Of a stretch of 38,350 bases of DNA, positions 1 through 7,122 are shown piece after piece (within the stretch, counting starts at the first letter, position 1; every line of letters begins with the position of its first letter). The position numbers and the translations under genes were made by a program. The DNA lies in contig CAAENI010000240.1 of the NCBI GenBank assembly GCA_900757285.1, positions 1 to 38,350 of the forward strand, given 5' to 3'. The stretch comes from an uncultured Collinsella sp. (GTDB lineage: Bacteria; Actinomycetota; Coriobacteriia; Coriobacteriales; Coriobacteriaceae). The notes below the pieces were generated by a model. It worked only from the letters and a program-made list of their open reading frames with translations. It did not search any database and was not told the DNA's origin.

Positions 1-63
1 GCGGTTTAGGACGCCGCCCTCTCAAGGCGGAGATCACCAGTTCGAATCTGGTACGGGCTACCA
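1..63 (+). tRNA. tRNA-Glu (anticodon CTC), 5' end cut by window edge
   Basis: The 3' part of a tRNA is visible. The anticodon stem is CCGCC (14-18) pairing with GGCGG (26-30), around the 7-base loop CTCTCAA, which puts anticodon CTC at 21-23 and reads GAG (Glu). The T arm is ACCAG-TTCGAAT-CTGGT (36-52), followed by acceptor strand 53-59, discriminator A60 and an encoded CCA at 61-63. The anticodon stem resembles that of bacterial tRNA-Glu in general. The D arm is partly present and the 5' acceptor strand lies outside the window. Confidence 0.9.
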
Positions 64-73
64 CGCATCTGAT

Positions 74-109
74 ACCCGGACTTCCTATGGAAGCCCGGGT
101 TTTTATTTT
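74..109 (+). terminator. Rho-independent terminator after tRNA-Glu
   Basis: ACCCGG and CTTCC pair with GGAAG and CCGGGT across a TATG loop, followed by a T-rich tract (TTTTTATTTT). It lies 10 bases after the tRNA CCA end, so it most likely ends the tRNA transcript. Confidence 0.8.
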
Positions 110-173
110 CAAACAACCGTCTGCAATTCCCGTTTGAACCAGAGCTTTGCGTTCTGCCTATGGCCCTTACGGG

Positions 174-179
174 TACAAT
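174..179 (+). promoter_or_regulatory. Possible -10 element for the flippase-like gene
   Basis: TACAAT lies 34 bases before the ATG at 213. The best -35 match (TTCTGC at 152-157, 16-base spacing) is poor, so this is only a candidate promoter. It lies after the tRNA terminator, where a new promoter is expected. Confidence 0.3.
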
Positions 180-212
180 ATCCAAGATATTTTGACTGTT
201 AGAAGGAGTCTC

Positions 213-1520
213 ATGACGGAGTCCTCTCAGCATACGTCCAAGCCCCAGGTCGAGGTTGAGGCCTCGGGCGGCGATGACAATAAGAGCGCACGCCGCGGCG
301 CAATCTTTATCGGCGTTGTGCTGGTGGGTTATATCGTCTATCTGGTGGTAACCGGGCAGATGGGGCAGTTCTGGGCTGCTATGTCGAGCGTCCAGGCGCC
401 CTGGCTCGTTGTCGCGTGTCTTTGCATGTTTATGTATCTGTTCTTTGGCATTGTGGCCTATGCGATCGCCGTCTGGCTCGACCCCAATTCACCCGTCGGC
501 ATTCGCGACCTGATCTCGGTCGAGGCGAGTGGCATCTTCTTTGGCAACCTGACGCCCATGATGATGGGCTCTACGCCTGCCCAGATCTACCGCCTGACCA
601 AAGCGGGCCAAAACGTGGGCGAAGCGGGTGCCACGCAGTTCACCCGATTTATTGTGTATCAGTTTGGCCTAGTTGCCTGGGGCGCTATCCTATTGCTTGC
701 TCGCATGCCGTTTTTTGCCGAGCGCTATGGCGACATGACGCTGCTGTGCGTCTTTAGTTTTGGCGGTCACTGCTGCATCCTGCTCGGCATCTTCGCCGTC
801 GCGCTCATGCCTAAGACCGTCACGCGCGTCGCCCATTGCATCATCAATTGGCTCGAGCGCATAGGTGTCTCGGCCACTAAGATCGATGGATGGCGCTCGT
901 TTGTCGATGGCGAGATCTACTCCTTCTCCGAGAAGTTCAAGCTTTCGGCCGGACATTTTTCTTCCATGCTGCTCACCGTGTTTATCACCATGCTGCAGCT
1001 CGCGTTTTTCTACCTCGTGCCGTATTTCCTGATGCTTGCCTTTGGTCACCACGAAGTCGACTTTTTCTCGGTCATGGCCGCGAGCGCCTTTGTCCAGCTG
1101 CTGAGCTCTGCGGTTCCCTTGCCCGGTGGAACTGGTGGCGCCGAGGGCGGCTTTGCTTTGTTCTTGGGTCATTTCTTTGGGTCGGCTTCGACCGCCGGCT
1201 ATCTGCTGTGGCGTCTCATTACGTTTATCGCGCCGACCATTTTGGCTGCGCCCCTGCTGGGCCTTAAGAGCGCCCACAACGAGAGTATCCATGCGCGCTG
1301 GGATCGCGTGATGCGCAAGCTCGGCCGCGCGCCTCAGACGCCCTCTGCGCCCACTAAGCCGCACCCCACGAATGCTGTTACCGTTGATCCCAGGAAGCAC
1401 GCTCAGAAGGCTTCTGGGACCGCTAAGCCGGCTCATAAAGCCTATGTGCGACAGACGGGCGACGGTATCCGCGTGTCTCCGTCGGCACTCAATAAGAAGA
1501 AGCACCCTAAGTCGCGGTAG
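213..1520 (+). CDS. Flippase-like integral membrane protein (UPF0104 / LPG synthase TM-domain family)
   Basis: A 435-residue protein with about eight hydrophobic helices and a basic, Pro/Lys/His-rich C-terminal tail of about 80 residues. The sequence shows the family's PLPGGTGGAEGG loop (P-x-P-G-G-x-G-x-x-E), typical of the transmembrane domain of lysylphosphatidylglycerol synthase and of the wider AglD2/GlfT-like flippase-domain group. Such proteins are thought to move lipid-linked or aminoacylated lipids across the membrane; the substrate here cannot be told. No soluble aminoacyl-transferase domain is attached, so it is not a full MprF. The ATG at 213 is chosen because GAAGGAG lies 7 bases upstream; the longer upstream frame from 147 has no ribosome site. 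It is backbone, not part of the cobalamin island. Confidence 0.8.
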   Translation: MTESSQHTSKPQVEVEASGGDDNKSARRGAIFIGVVLVGYIVYLVVTGQMGQFWAAMSSVQAPWLVVACLCMFMYLFFGIVAYAIAVWLDPNSPVGIRDLISVEASGIFFGNLTPMMMGSTPAQIYRLTKAGQNVGEAGATQFTRFIVYQFGLVAWGAILLLARMPFFAERYGDMTLLCVFSFGGHCCILLGIFAVALMPKTVTRVAHCIINWLERIGVSATKIDGWRSFVDGEIYSFSEKFKLSAGHFSSMLLTVFITMLQLAFFYLVPYFLMLAFGHHEVDFFSVMAASAFVQLLSSAVPLPGGTGGAEGGFALFLGHFFGSASTAGYLLWRLITFIAPTILAAPLLGLKSAHNESIHARWDRVMRKLGRAPQTPSAPTKPHPTNAVTVDPRKHAQKASGTAKPAHKAYVRQTGDGIRVSPSALNKKKHPKSR

Positions 1521-1569
1521 GACAGTCGTGCGTTCTTCATGATGCGGGGCATATTTGTGCTGTATGGGG

Positions 1570-1593
1570 GATAATCCTCTTACGTAGATTATC
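1570..1593. promoter_or_regulatory. Inverted repeat, candidate TetR-type operator
   Basis: GATAATC and GATTATC form perfect 7-base arms with a 10-base spacer, 44 bases before the TetR-family start codon. Local regulators of this class often bind an operator in their own promoter. No clear -35/-10 pair was found nearby, so the role is inferred from position and symmetry only. Confidence 0.4.
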
Positions 1594-1636
1594 TCTCATC
1601 TGTTGATGAATGCCCGCATATCGAAGGGACACGTCT

Positions 1637-2248
1637 ATGGACACCAGCAAACCGCGTCTTGATCGCCGCATCGTTCGCAGCCGCAATGCCATCCTTTCCG
1701 CTTTCGAGCGCCTGCTCATGGAAAAGCCGCTGGCAGACATTACGGTGAGTGCCATCGCGCGCGAGGCCAATGTCGACCGCAAGACCTTTTACGTTCACTT
1801 TGGTACGGTTGATGGCTTGCTCGATGCCATTGCCGTCGATGTGGTGGAGATGATTGTCGACTCGGTTGAGAAAACGCTTGCCTCCATGGACGGCGACACC
1901 AACGAGCGCGCCCTGGGCGCGGCGGCGACCTTCTTTAAAACCGTTAACGAGGCGCTATGCAACAACTTGGTGCTCAATCGTCAGCTGATCGAGAACATTC
2001 CGCTCGATGATTTTATGGCTCGTCTTCGTGCGCCGCTCGAACACGAGATTGCCGAGCGCGATCTGCTGCCCCAAGGTCTCAAGGACGAGATGTTCGACTA
2101 CTATCTGGCGTTTTTGCTGTCGGGTATTATCGGTATCTATCGCACGTGGGCCCTGTCTGATGGCTCGGTTCCTATCGAGCGCGTCTCGGAGGTCGCCAAC
2201 GACCTGACTCTCAATGGCCTATCGAGTCTGGAATCTCGCTTGGATTAG
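1637..2248 (+). CDS. TetR/AcrR-family transcriptional regulator
   Basis: A 203-residue protein. The N-terminal DNA-binding domain (about residues 10-58) carries the family pattern: ...ILSAFERLLMEKPLADITVSAI..., then AREANVDRKTFYVHFGTVDGLLDAI, the helix-turn-helix with its Y-x-H-F signature. The rest is an all-helical ligand/dimer domain of the TetR_C_8 kind. The start at 1637 is chosen because GAAGGGA lies about 7 bases upstream; the ATG at 1610 has no site. The target is unknown, though the 7-base inverted repeat just upstream suggests autoregulation. Its stop codon lies almost exactly where the foreign island begins, so the last few residues could be altered by the insertion; a comparison with uninterrupted relatives would show this. 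Confidence 0.85.
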   Translation: MDTSKPRLDRRIVRSRNAILSAFERLLMEKPLADITVSAIAREANVDRKTFYVHFGTVDGLLDAIAVDVVEMIVDSVEKTLASMDGDTNERALGAAATFFKTVNEALCNNLVLNRQLIENIPLDDFMARLRAPLEHEIAERDLLPQGLKDEMFDYYLAFLLSGIIGIYRTWALSDGSVPIERVSEVANDLTLNGLSSLESRLD

Positions 2249-2249
2249 G

Positions 2250-2485
2250 CGCAGGCTCGAGTTCGTGAGGCGCTTGTCGGGGTGCAGCCCGATCGACCAG
2301 GCGACGAGCATCCCGCCGAAGCAGTCGATGACCGGGTTCAGGTAGACCTTCTCGCCGCCCGGGAGTCTGAACTCGGTGATGTCGGTGAGCCACAGCAGGT
2401 TGGGCTCGTCGGCGTGGAAATTCCTGTTTACGAGGTTCTCCGGCGCCTTGTAGACCTCGCCGGCGTAGGAGCTGTAGCCTGAGGA
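2250..2485 (-). pseudogene. IS3-family transposase (OrfB, integrase core) remnant
   Basis: Read on the minus strand from 2485 down, an open stretch of about 78 codons matches the rve integrase core of IS3-type OrfB. Recognisable segments are YAGEVYKAPENLVNRNF, then WLTDITEF (first catalytic Asp), then VIDCFGGMLVAWSIG (second Asp region). A stop (TGA at 2486-2488) lies immediately upstream in frame, so the N-terminal half is missing; the C-terminal part with the catalytic Glu is also gone. It therefore cannot be active. It marks the left boundary of the cobalamin island and lies between the TetR stop and the ATPase gene end. It fills most of the gap 2249-2553. Confidence 0.8.
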
Positions 2486-2511
2486 TCATTAAAAGAAAGT
2501 CCAGTTTATCC

Positions 2512-2530
2512 TTCCCACTCCAATTGGGAA
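2512..2530 (-). terminator. Weak hairpin downstream of the transporter operon
   Basis: TTCCCA and TGGGAA form a 6-base-pair stem with a 7-base loop, 24 bases after the ATPase stop on the minus strand. A T-rich tract (CTTTCTTTT) follows, but about 12 bases later, so this is only a possible terminator. Confidence 0.3.
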
Positions 2531-2553
2531 TCCTTCGATGCGCCTTCGCACGC

Positions 2554-3822
2554 TCACATGACCTCGATACCATGCGAGCGTGCGAACTCGACGAGCTCTG
2601 CGTTGCGGGCGTTTATGGTGCCGAAGGCGGCGGGGCACACAATAAGGCGCGCGCAGTGGACGAGGAGCTCTTTGGCGCGGGCTATGGTTTTATCCCCGAT
2701 TGGCTCGAAGGCGCGCTCGGCCACGCATTCCGCTGCCAGGTCGCGCGCGAGCTCGCAGTCGATGTCCCCTTCGTGCAGAACGCCCGCGTAGAACGCCTTG
2801 CCCTGCCGGACGAGCTGGCGAAACACAGCCGACCCCGTACCTGCGCCGGCGATGACGAACGTGTGCGCATCGCCGTGCGGGCGCCCAATTTCCACGCTGC
2901 CGAAGCGCTCGTTGAAGGTGCCATGCTGAAGGCCGTAGAGCTCGCCAATCGTCTCGCGCGTGAATATGTCCTCGGGTGCGCCGGCGCGGAAGACCCGGCC
3001 GTCCTTCACGCAAATCACCTTGTTGGCGCTTTTCTGCGCGAGCTCGAGTTCGTGGATGGACATGATGACAGCCACATTCCGCGATTTCGCAAGGTGGCGA
3101 AGTATTCGCAGCAGGTCGATCTGGTAGCGGATATCGAGATACGACGTGGGCTCGTCGAGCACGAGCACACGCGGATCCTGCGCGATGGCGCGTGCGAGCA
3201 TGACGCGCTGGCGTTGCCCGTCGCTTATCTGCATAAAGTCGCGCTCGGCGAGCTCTTCCACATGTGCGGTTTTCATGGCCTCGTCGACCCGACTATGGTC
3301 GTCGGGCGAGAGTGTGCCCATTCGCCCGGTGTAGGGGTGCCTTCCCGCCTCTACGACATCGCGGCAGGTGAGGAGCTCGGTCCGGGGGCGATCTGTCAGC
3401 ATAACGGCAAGGTTCCTTGCAAACTCCGCCGTCTTCCATCGGGAAATCTCCCGCCCGTCGAGCTCGACCGCGCCGGCAAGCGGTGCCAGATGGCGTGTGA
3501 TGGTTTTCAAGATGGTCGACTTGCCCGAGCCGTTCGGCCCGATGAGCGCCACGACGTCGCCCGCGCGAACCTCCAGATCGACGCCTTCGACTACGACCTT
3601 CTTGTCGTAGCCCGCCGACAGGTCGCTTATGTGGAAAAGCGGCGCTCCGTCAGCCTGCGTTTCGACCGTAGTTTCGAGGTTCGGCTCCGCTCGGAGGAGG
3701 CGTTCCGCGCGCAGTTCCGCACGAGCCGAAAGTGCCTTCTGGCGCTTTCGTGCGAGCTCAGGACTGTCTAAGCATGGAATGTCCCCTCCGAGCGTTTTGG
3801 GCCGCGGCACGAATTCCCCCAT
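2554..3822 (-). CDS. ABC transporter ATPase, BtuD/FecE-like, with N- and C-terminal extensions
   Basis: A 422-residue ATPase; FecE/BtuD-type subunits are usually near 260. Residues 1-60 are a charged extension. The ABC domain spans about 62-300 with Walker A GPNGSGKST (95-103), a signature loop reading ISDGQ rather than LSGGQ (199-203), Walker B VLVLDEP (219-225) and the switch His257. Residues about 318-422 form a second unit (TFVIAGAGTGSAVFRQL...) with a nucleotide-binding-like glycine motif; I do not recognise it firmly. The start is 1 base beyond the permease stop, with GGTGAGG just upstream, so it is co-translated with the permease. It should power uptake of an iron chelate, heme or corrinoid. 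The riboswitch upstream of the operon favours a B12-related substrate, but this is inference. Confidence 0.85.
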   Translation of the reverse strand: MGEFVPRPKTLGGDIPCLDSPELARKRQKALSARAELRAERLLRAEPNLETTVETQADGAPLFHISDLSAGYDKKVVVEGVDLEVRAGDVVALIGPNGSGKSTILKTITRHLAPLAGAVELDGREISRWKTAEFARNLAVMLTDRPRTELLTCRDVVEAGRHPYTGRMGTLSPDDHSRVDEAMKTAHVEELAERDFMQISDGQRQRVMLARAIAQDPRVLVLDEPTSYLDIRYQIDLLRILRHLAKSRNVAVIMSIHELELAQKSANKVICVKDGRVFRAGAPEDIFTRETIGELYGLQHGTFNERFGSVEIGRPHGDAHTFVIAGAGTGSAVFRQLVRQGKAFYAGVLHEGDIDCELARDLAAECVAERAFEPIGDKTIARAKELLVHCARLIVCPAAFGTINARNAELVEFARSHGIEVM

Positions 3823-4863
3823 CTACCTCACCCGCTTCTTCAACATGAGCGCGATAACCACCGGAGCGCCGAAGATGGCGGTGACGGCGCTGATGGAAAG
3901 CTCGACGGGAGAGAACAGCGTGCGCGCGATCAAATCGCAGCCCGCGCAGAAGATGGCGCCTCCCAAGAAGCACGCAGGAATCACGCGGATGGGCTTTGAC
4001 GACTTTAGCGCCGACTTCACGAGATGCGGAACCGCGATGCCTACGAACGACACCGGACCAGCGAACGCGGTCACGCAGGCGGAGAGCATGCTCGCTAGAA
4101 GGACGAGCACCACGCGGAAGCGTTCGACGTTCACGCCGACGCTTTTCGCGTAGGCTTCTCCCAGCTGGAAGGCGGAAAGGGGCTTCGATATCGCGAATAC
4201 GCATGCGCTCACGGTGATCACCACGACCGCGATGATCGCGATGTCGTCCCAGCTCGAACCCGAGAAGCTACCCAAAGACCAGTTGTGCAGGTTCACGATG
4301 GACTGGTCGTCGGCGAAGGCGATGAGGAAGTTCGTCGCCGCCGAGCAGATGTATCCCACCATGACGCCCGCCACGATGAGCATGGCCATGGAACTTATGC
4401 GCCGTGCGATGAGGAGCACGAAGCCGATGGTGATAAGCGAGCCCAGAAACGCTGCGGCCACCATGGCCGGCGAGGACATGGCCTGGTTCGCGCCTAGAAG
4501 TACGATCATCGTAAGCGCGACGACGAACTTTGCGCCCGAGGAGACGCCCAAGATGAACGGGTCGGCGATGGGGTTGTTGAAAAACGTCTGCAGCAGGAAC
4601 CCGGAAAGCGAAAGTGCCCCACCGAGAAGCACGGCTGAAAGCACGCGCGGCAGGCGAATCTCCCAGATGACCTGGCTTTCCATGGAATTGGCCGCGCCGC
4701 CCGAAAGGATGCCGGGGATGTGGTCTGCGGGCACGAGCGCGCTCCCGATGCACAGGTTGGCCCCGACGAGCACGATGAGGGCAACAGCGAGCAGCGCCGT
4801 CACGACGCGACACCGCGCGGCGCGCCCCGATTCGTCGTATGCCATGGAAAGCCGGCTTCTCAT
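3823..4863 (-). CDS. ABC transporter permease, FecCD/BtuC family
   Basis: A 346-residue membrane protein, the usual size for FecCD/BtuC permeases, which import iron-siderophores, heme or vitamin B12. It has about nine to ten hydrophobic helices. Family segments include WEIRLPRVLSAVLLGGALSLSGFLLQTFFNNPIADPFILG (quoted in part), the hallmark of the family around residues 67-106, and FVGIAVPHLVK near 270, the loop that contacts the ATPase. It follows the binding-protein gene by 4 bases and abuts the ATPase gene. The first ATG (4863) is kept; an ATG at 4845 (MAYDES) is an alternative, and neither has a strong ribosome site. Substrate class is inferred from neighbours. Confidence 0.9.
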   Translation of the reverse strand: MRSRLSMAYDESGRAARCRVVTALLAVALIVLVGANLCIGSALVPADHIPGILSGGAANSMESQVIWEIRLPRVLSAVLLGGALSLSGFLLQTFFNNPIADPFILGVSSGAKFVVALTMIVLLGANQAMSSPAMVAAAFLGSLITIGFVLLIARRISSMAMLIVAGVMVGYICSAATNFLIAFADDQSIVNLHNWSLGSFSGSSWDDIAIIAVVVITVSACVFAISKPLSAFQLGEAYAKSVGVNVERFRVVLVLLASMLSACVTAFAGPVSFVGIAVPHLVKSALKSSKPIRVIPACFLGGAIFCAGCDLIARTLFSPVELSISAVTAIFGAPVVIALMLKKRVR

Positions 4864-4867
4864 GGCG

Positions 4868-6439
4868 CTAACCGAGCTTCCTCAGATAATGGAAGTCGCT
4901 CGCGTCATCGCCGGTGAACGCCCCGTGCAGCTCATCGATAATGTCGGCGGTAGAAGTCATCTGCTGGTACATGTCGGCGCTTGTGACCCAGACGTTGCCG
5001 TTCTTCACGGCTTTGAACTGCGACAATAGCGCGTTTTTGCCTACGAAGTCGTTCAAGGTGGCAACCGATTCGTCGATGGTGCCGTTGTAGACGATGATGT
5101 CGGCATCCTTCGCCGTCGCGTAGAAGCGCTCCATTTCGAGCGTTACTGACGAACCTGACGTCGACGCCGTCTGCGCGTCATCGAGCGCATAGCTGCCGCC
5201 TGCAAGCTCGATCATCTGCGCCACGTAGTCGCCCGCCCGCCGCGTGACGGCGGCCCCGTTCGAGTTAATGTAGAAATACGCCACGGTTTTACCTGACGAC
5301 GCGAGCCCCGACGTTTGCTCGACGCGGGCCTTCTGCTCGTTGAACAGGTGCGCGGCCTCGTCTTCCTTGTCGAACAGAACGCCGAAAAGCTTAATCCACT
5401 CGACGCGCCCGAGTGCTTCGGGCTCGCTCGACGACTGTTCGGTGAGCACGACGAGCCCGAGCTTCTGCAGCTTTTCCTTCACATCGGGCGTGTGGTTGAT
5501 CATGGTGTTCTCGATGGCGAGCGTGCAGCCCGAGGCCGATATTCGCTCGTAGTCGGGCGCGCTGTACTTGCCGCCGTAGGCGATCGCCCCACTTTCGAGC
5601 GCGCTTTTGAAGCCCACGACCGAGCAATCGTCGGCCTTCGTGCCCGACATGATGATATTGTCGTTCGCATCGAGCGCGTCGACCAGGCACATCGTCGCCG
5701 ACGACACGAGGTACACCTTGTCGGCGGGGCGCCTTATGACCGCGATGTCGGAGCTCAACCCATCAGGTACCTTCGCATCTTGCGGCACCACGAGGAAACG
5801 TTCCCCATTCGAAACGCAGATAAGCCGCAGACCGCCTTTGAACTCGTCGACAGTGAAGTGCTCGGCGTATTCAAGCTGAAGCGCCCCCGTCGGCTCCCAG
5901 CCACAGCCCAAATCGGCGTTGTGGAAGTCGGCCGCGGCGCTTGAAGCCGTTCCCGCAGGGGAGCCGCCGCTTGCTTCGTCGCCCGATTTCTCCTTCATGG
6001 TGGATGAGTCGAAGTGGATCGTGTAGTCGATGGTGTGCGGCGTCGACATGGCGACGGTCTCGGCCGACACGGCGATGTCCTCGTCGAGCGTGACGGGTAT
6101 CTCGAACGTGGAGTTGCCGCCGTCGTTTACGGGCGCGTAGTCCACGCCGTCGACGGTCATCTTGTCGTAGTTCGAACTCGACCAGGTGATGGTTGCGGTG
6201 TAGGTGTCGCCATCCTTCACAATTGTGGTGGGTGAGGCGATGCTTGCGCGCCCTGACCCGCCGGAAAGCGAGACGCTCACCGTGTATTCCTGAGAGCCCG
6301 CCGTGCCACCGGTCGCGTTCGGGTTCGCACTGCACCCCGCGAAGGGAAGCGCGAGCAGGGCGACGAGAACGCAGGCGATCGCGCGCGCCGCGATGCTTCG
6401 GCGCTTCCTGTTTTCCCCCTTGGGAAGAATCGACCGCAT
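4868..6439 (-). CDS. Substrate-binding lipoprotein of the ABC importer, with an extra N-terminal beta domain
   Basis: A 523-residue exported protein. The signal peptide ends in lipobox LPFAGC (Cys36). Residues about 48-150 form an extra domain, rich in beta strands: YTATITWSSSNYDKM..., then STFEIPVTLDEDIAVSA and a TIHFDS end. The rest, after a Gly/Ser/Ala linker, is a periplasmic-binding protein of the BtuF/FepB class (PF01497 type). The front domain resembles the whole of the neighbouring lipoprotein (6444-6977): both share T-x-S-x-x-Y-x-K and [FY]-x-[IV]-P-V-x-LDED-x-A. The family of this domain is not certain (NEAT-like is one guess). Family members capture metal chelates or corrinoids outside the cell and hand them to the permease encoded 4 bases downstream. 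Confidence 0.85.
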   Translation of the reverse strand: MRSILPKGENRKRRSIAARAIACVLVALLALPFAGCSANPNATGGTAGSQEYTVSVSLSGGSGRASIASPTTIVKDGDTYTATITWSSSNYDKMTVDGVDYAPVNDGGNSTFEIPVTLDEDIAVSAETVAMSTPHTIDYTIHFDSSTMKEKSGDEASGGSPAGTASSAAADFHNADLGCGWEPTGALQLEYAEHFTVDEFKGGLRLICVSNGERFLVVPQDAKVPDGLSSDIAVIRRPADKVYLVSSATMCLVDALDANDNIIMSGTKADDCSVVGFKSALESGAIAYGGKYSAPDYERISASGCTLAIENTMINHTPDVKEKLQKLGLVVLTEQSSSEPEALGRVEWIKLFGVLFDKEDEAAHLFNEQKARVEQTSGLASSGKTVAYFYINSNGAAVTRRAGDYVAQMIELAGGSYALDDAQTASTSGSSVTLEMERFYATAKDADIIVYNGTIDESVATLNDFVGKNALLSQFKAVKNGNVWVTSADMYQQMTSTADIIDELHGAFTGDDASDFHYLRKLG

Positions 6440-6443
6440 GGCG

Positions 6444-6977
6444 TTACTTCAGTGCGTCGGCGCGTAGATCGACGCCGGCGGATTCGAACACGAGCGTGCG
6501 GTCGTACCACTGCTCTTTTCTAAGACTCCACGCGGCACAGGCGGTGTCCTCGTCGAGCGCATCAACGGGCACGTCGTAGGTGTACTTGCCTTCCGCGTTT
6601 TCCACATAGGGGATGAAGTCGGCCTCGCTCGCGGCGGCAGCCTCGTCGCCCGTGCCCATGAAGAGCTTGCCGTAGCCCGTGCCGGAAAGCGTCATCACGC
6701 AGTGCATGGAGCCGTTTTCCACGATGAGCTGGGCGTCCACAATCCTGAACATGTTCGAGCTGGAATCTACGGTGATCGGATAGGTGCCGTCGGCCACCTT
6801 GTCGGCGGTGATGGGGGCAGCGCTTGCACCCTCGGTCGCATCGGCCGCCTGCTCGGTCTTTTCCTGGGAATCGGTATTGCTTGCCTTTGCGCTGTCGCTT
6901 GAATTTCCGGCGCAGCCGGCGAGCGAGAACGCGAGAAGCGCCGCCGACAGGGCGAAGACGAGGGTTTTCTTCAACAT
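6444..6977 (-). CDS. Small lipoprotein with a stand-alone beta domain, importer-associated
   Basis: A 177-residue predicted lipoprotein: signal peptide with lipobox SLAGC (Cys22), a Ser/Asp/Glu/Ala-rich spacer to about residue 55, then one domain of about 115 residues. That domain contains VMTLSGTGYGKLFMGTGDEA and YTYDVPVDALDEDTACAA, followed by WYDRTLVFES. I do not know its function; it is built like the front domain of the substrate-binding protein encoded next to it, so it may be an accessory ligand-capturing protein at the cell surface. The start at 6977 is chosen because AAAGGA lies upstream and a signal peptide begins there; the longer frame to 7088 runs through a strong hairpin. It lies 145 bases after cbiK and 4 bases before the binding-protein gene. 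Confidence 0.8.
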   Translation of the reverse strand: MLKKTLVFALSAALLAFSLAGCAGNSSDSAKASNTDSQEKTEQAADATEGASAAPITADKVADGTYPITVDSSSNMFRIVDAQLIVENGSMHCVMTLSGTGYGKLFMGTGDEAAAASEADFIPYVENAEGKYTYDVPVDALDEDTACAAWSLRKEQWYDRTLVFESAGVDLRADALK

Positions 6978-7039
6978 GGAGGGGTTCCTTTCAATCGCTT
7001 CTGCCGCCCGCGCCGTGCGGTGGGCGGTCGGGATGCGAA

Positions 7040-7087
7040 TGCAACGGGCATGCGTCGTCAGTCGGGGAAAGGCGCATGCCCGTTGCA
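7040..7087 (-). repeat. Perfect 15-bp inverted repeat between cbiK and the small lipoprotein gene
   Basis: TGCAACGGGCATGCG (7040-7054) is the exact reverse complement of 7073-7087, with an 18-base loop. On the minus-strand transcript it would form a very stable hairpin 63 bases before the lipoprotein start. No T-tract follows, so it is not a standard terminator; it may separate cbiK from the downstream genes by mRNA processing or partial termination. Confidence 0.7.
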
Positions 7088-7122
7088 CGGGGACGCGACC
7101 GGCGCCCCCGTGCGCGGCGAGT

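Noticed and set aside
1..63. tRNA-Glu as the attachment site of the island
   Set aside because: The island starts about 2.2 kb away, beyond two backbone genes, and no integrase or repeated tRNA 3' end was seen near 25 kb.
2524..3771. 415-codon plus-strand frame opposite the ATPase gene
   Set aside because: The minus strand holds clear Walker A, signature and Walker B motifs; the plus frame is its shadow.
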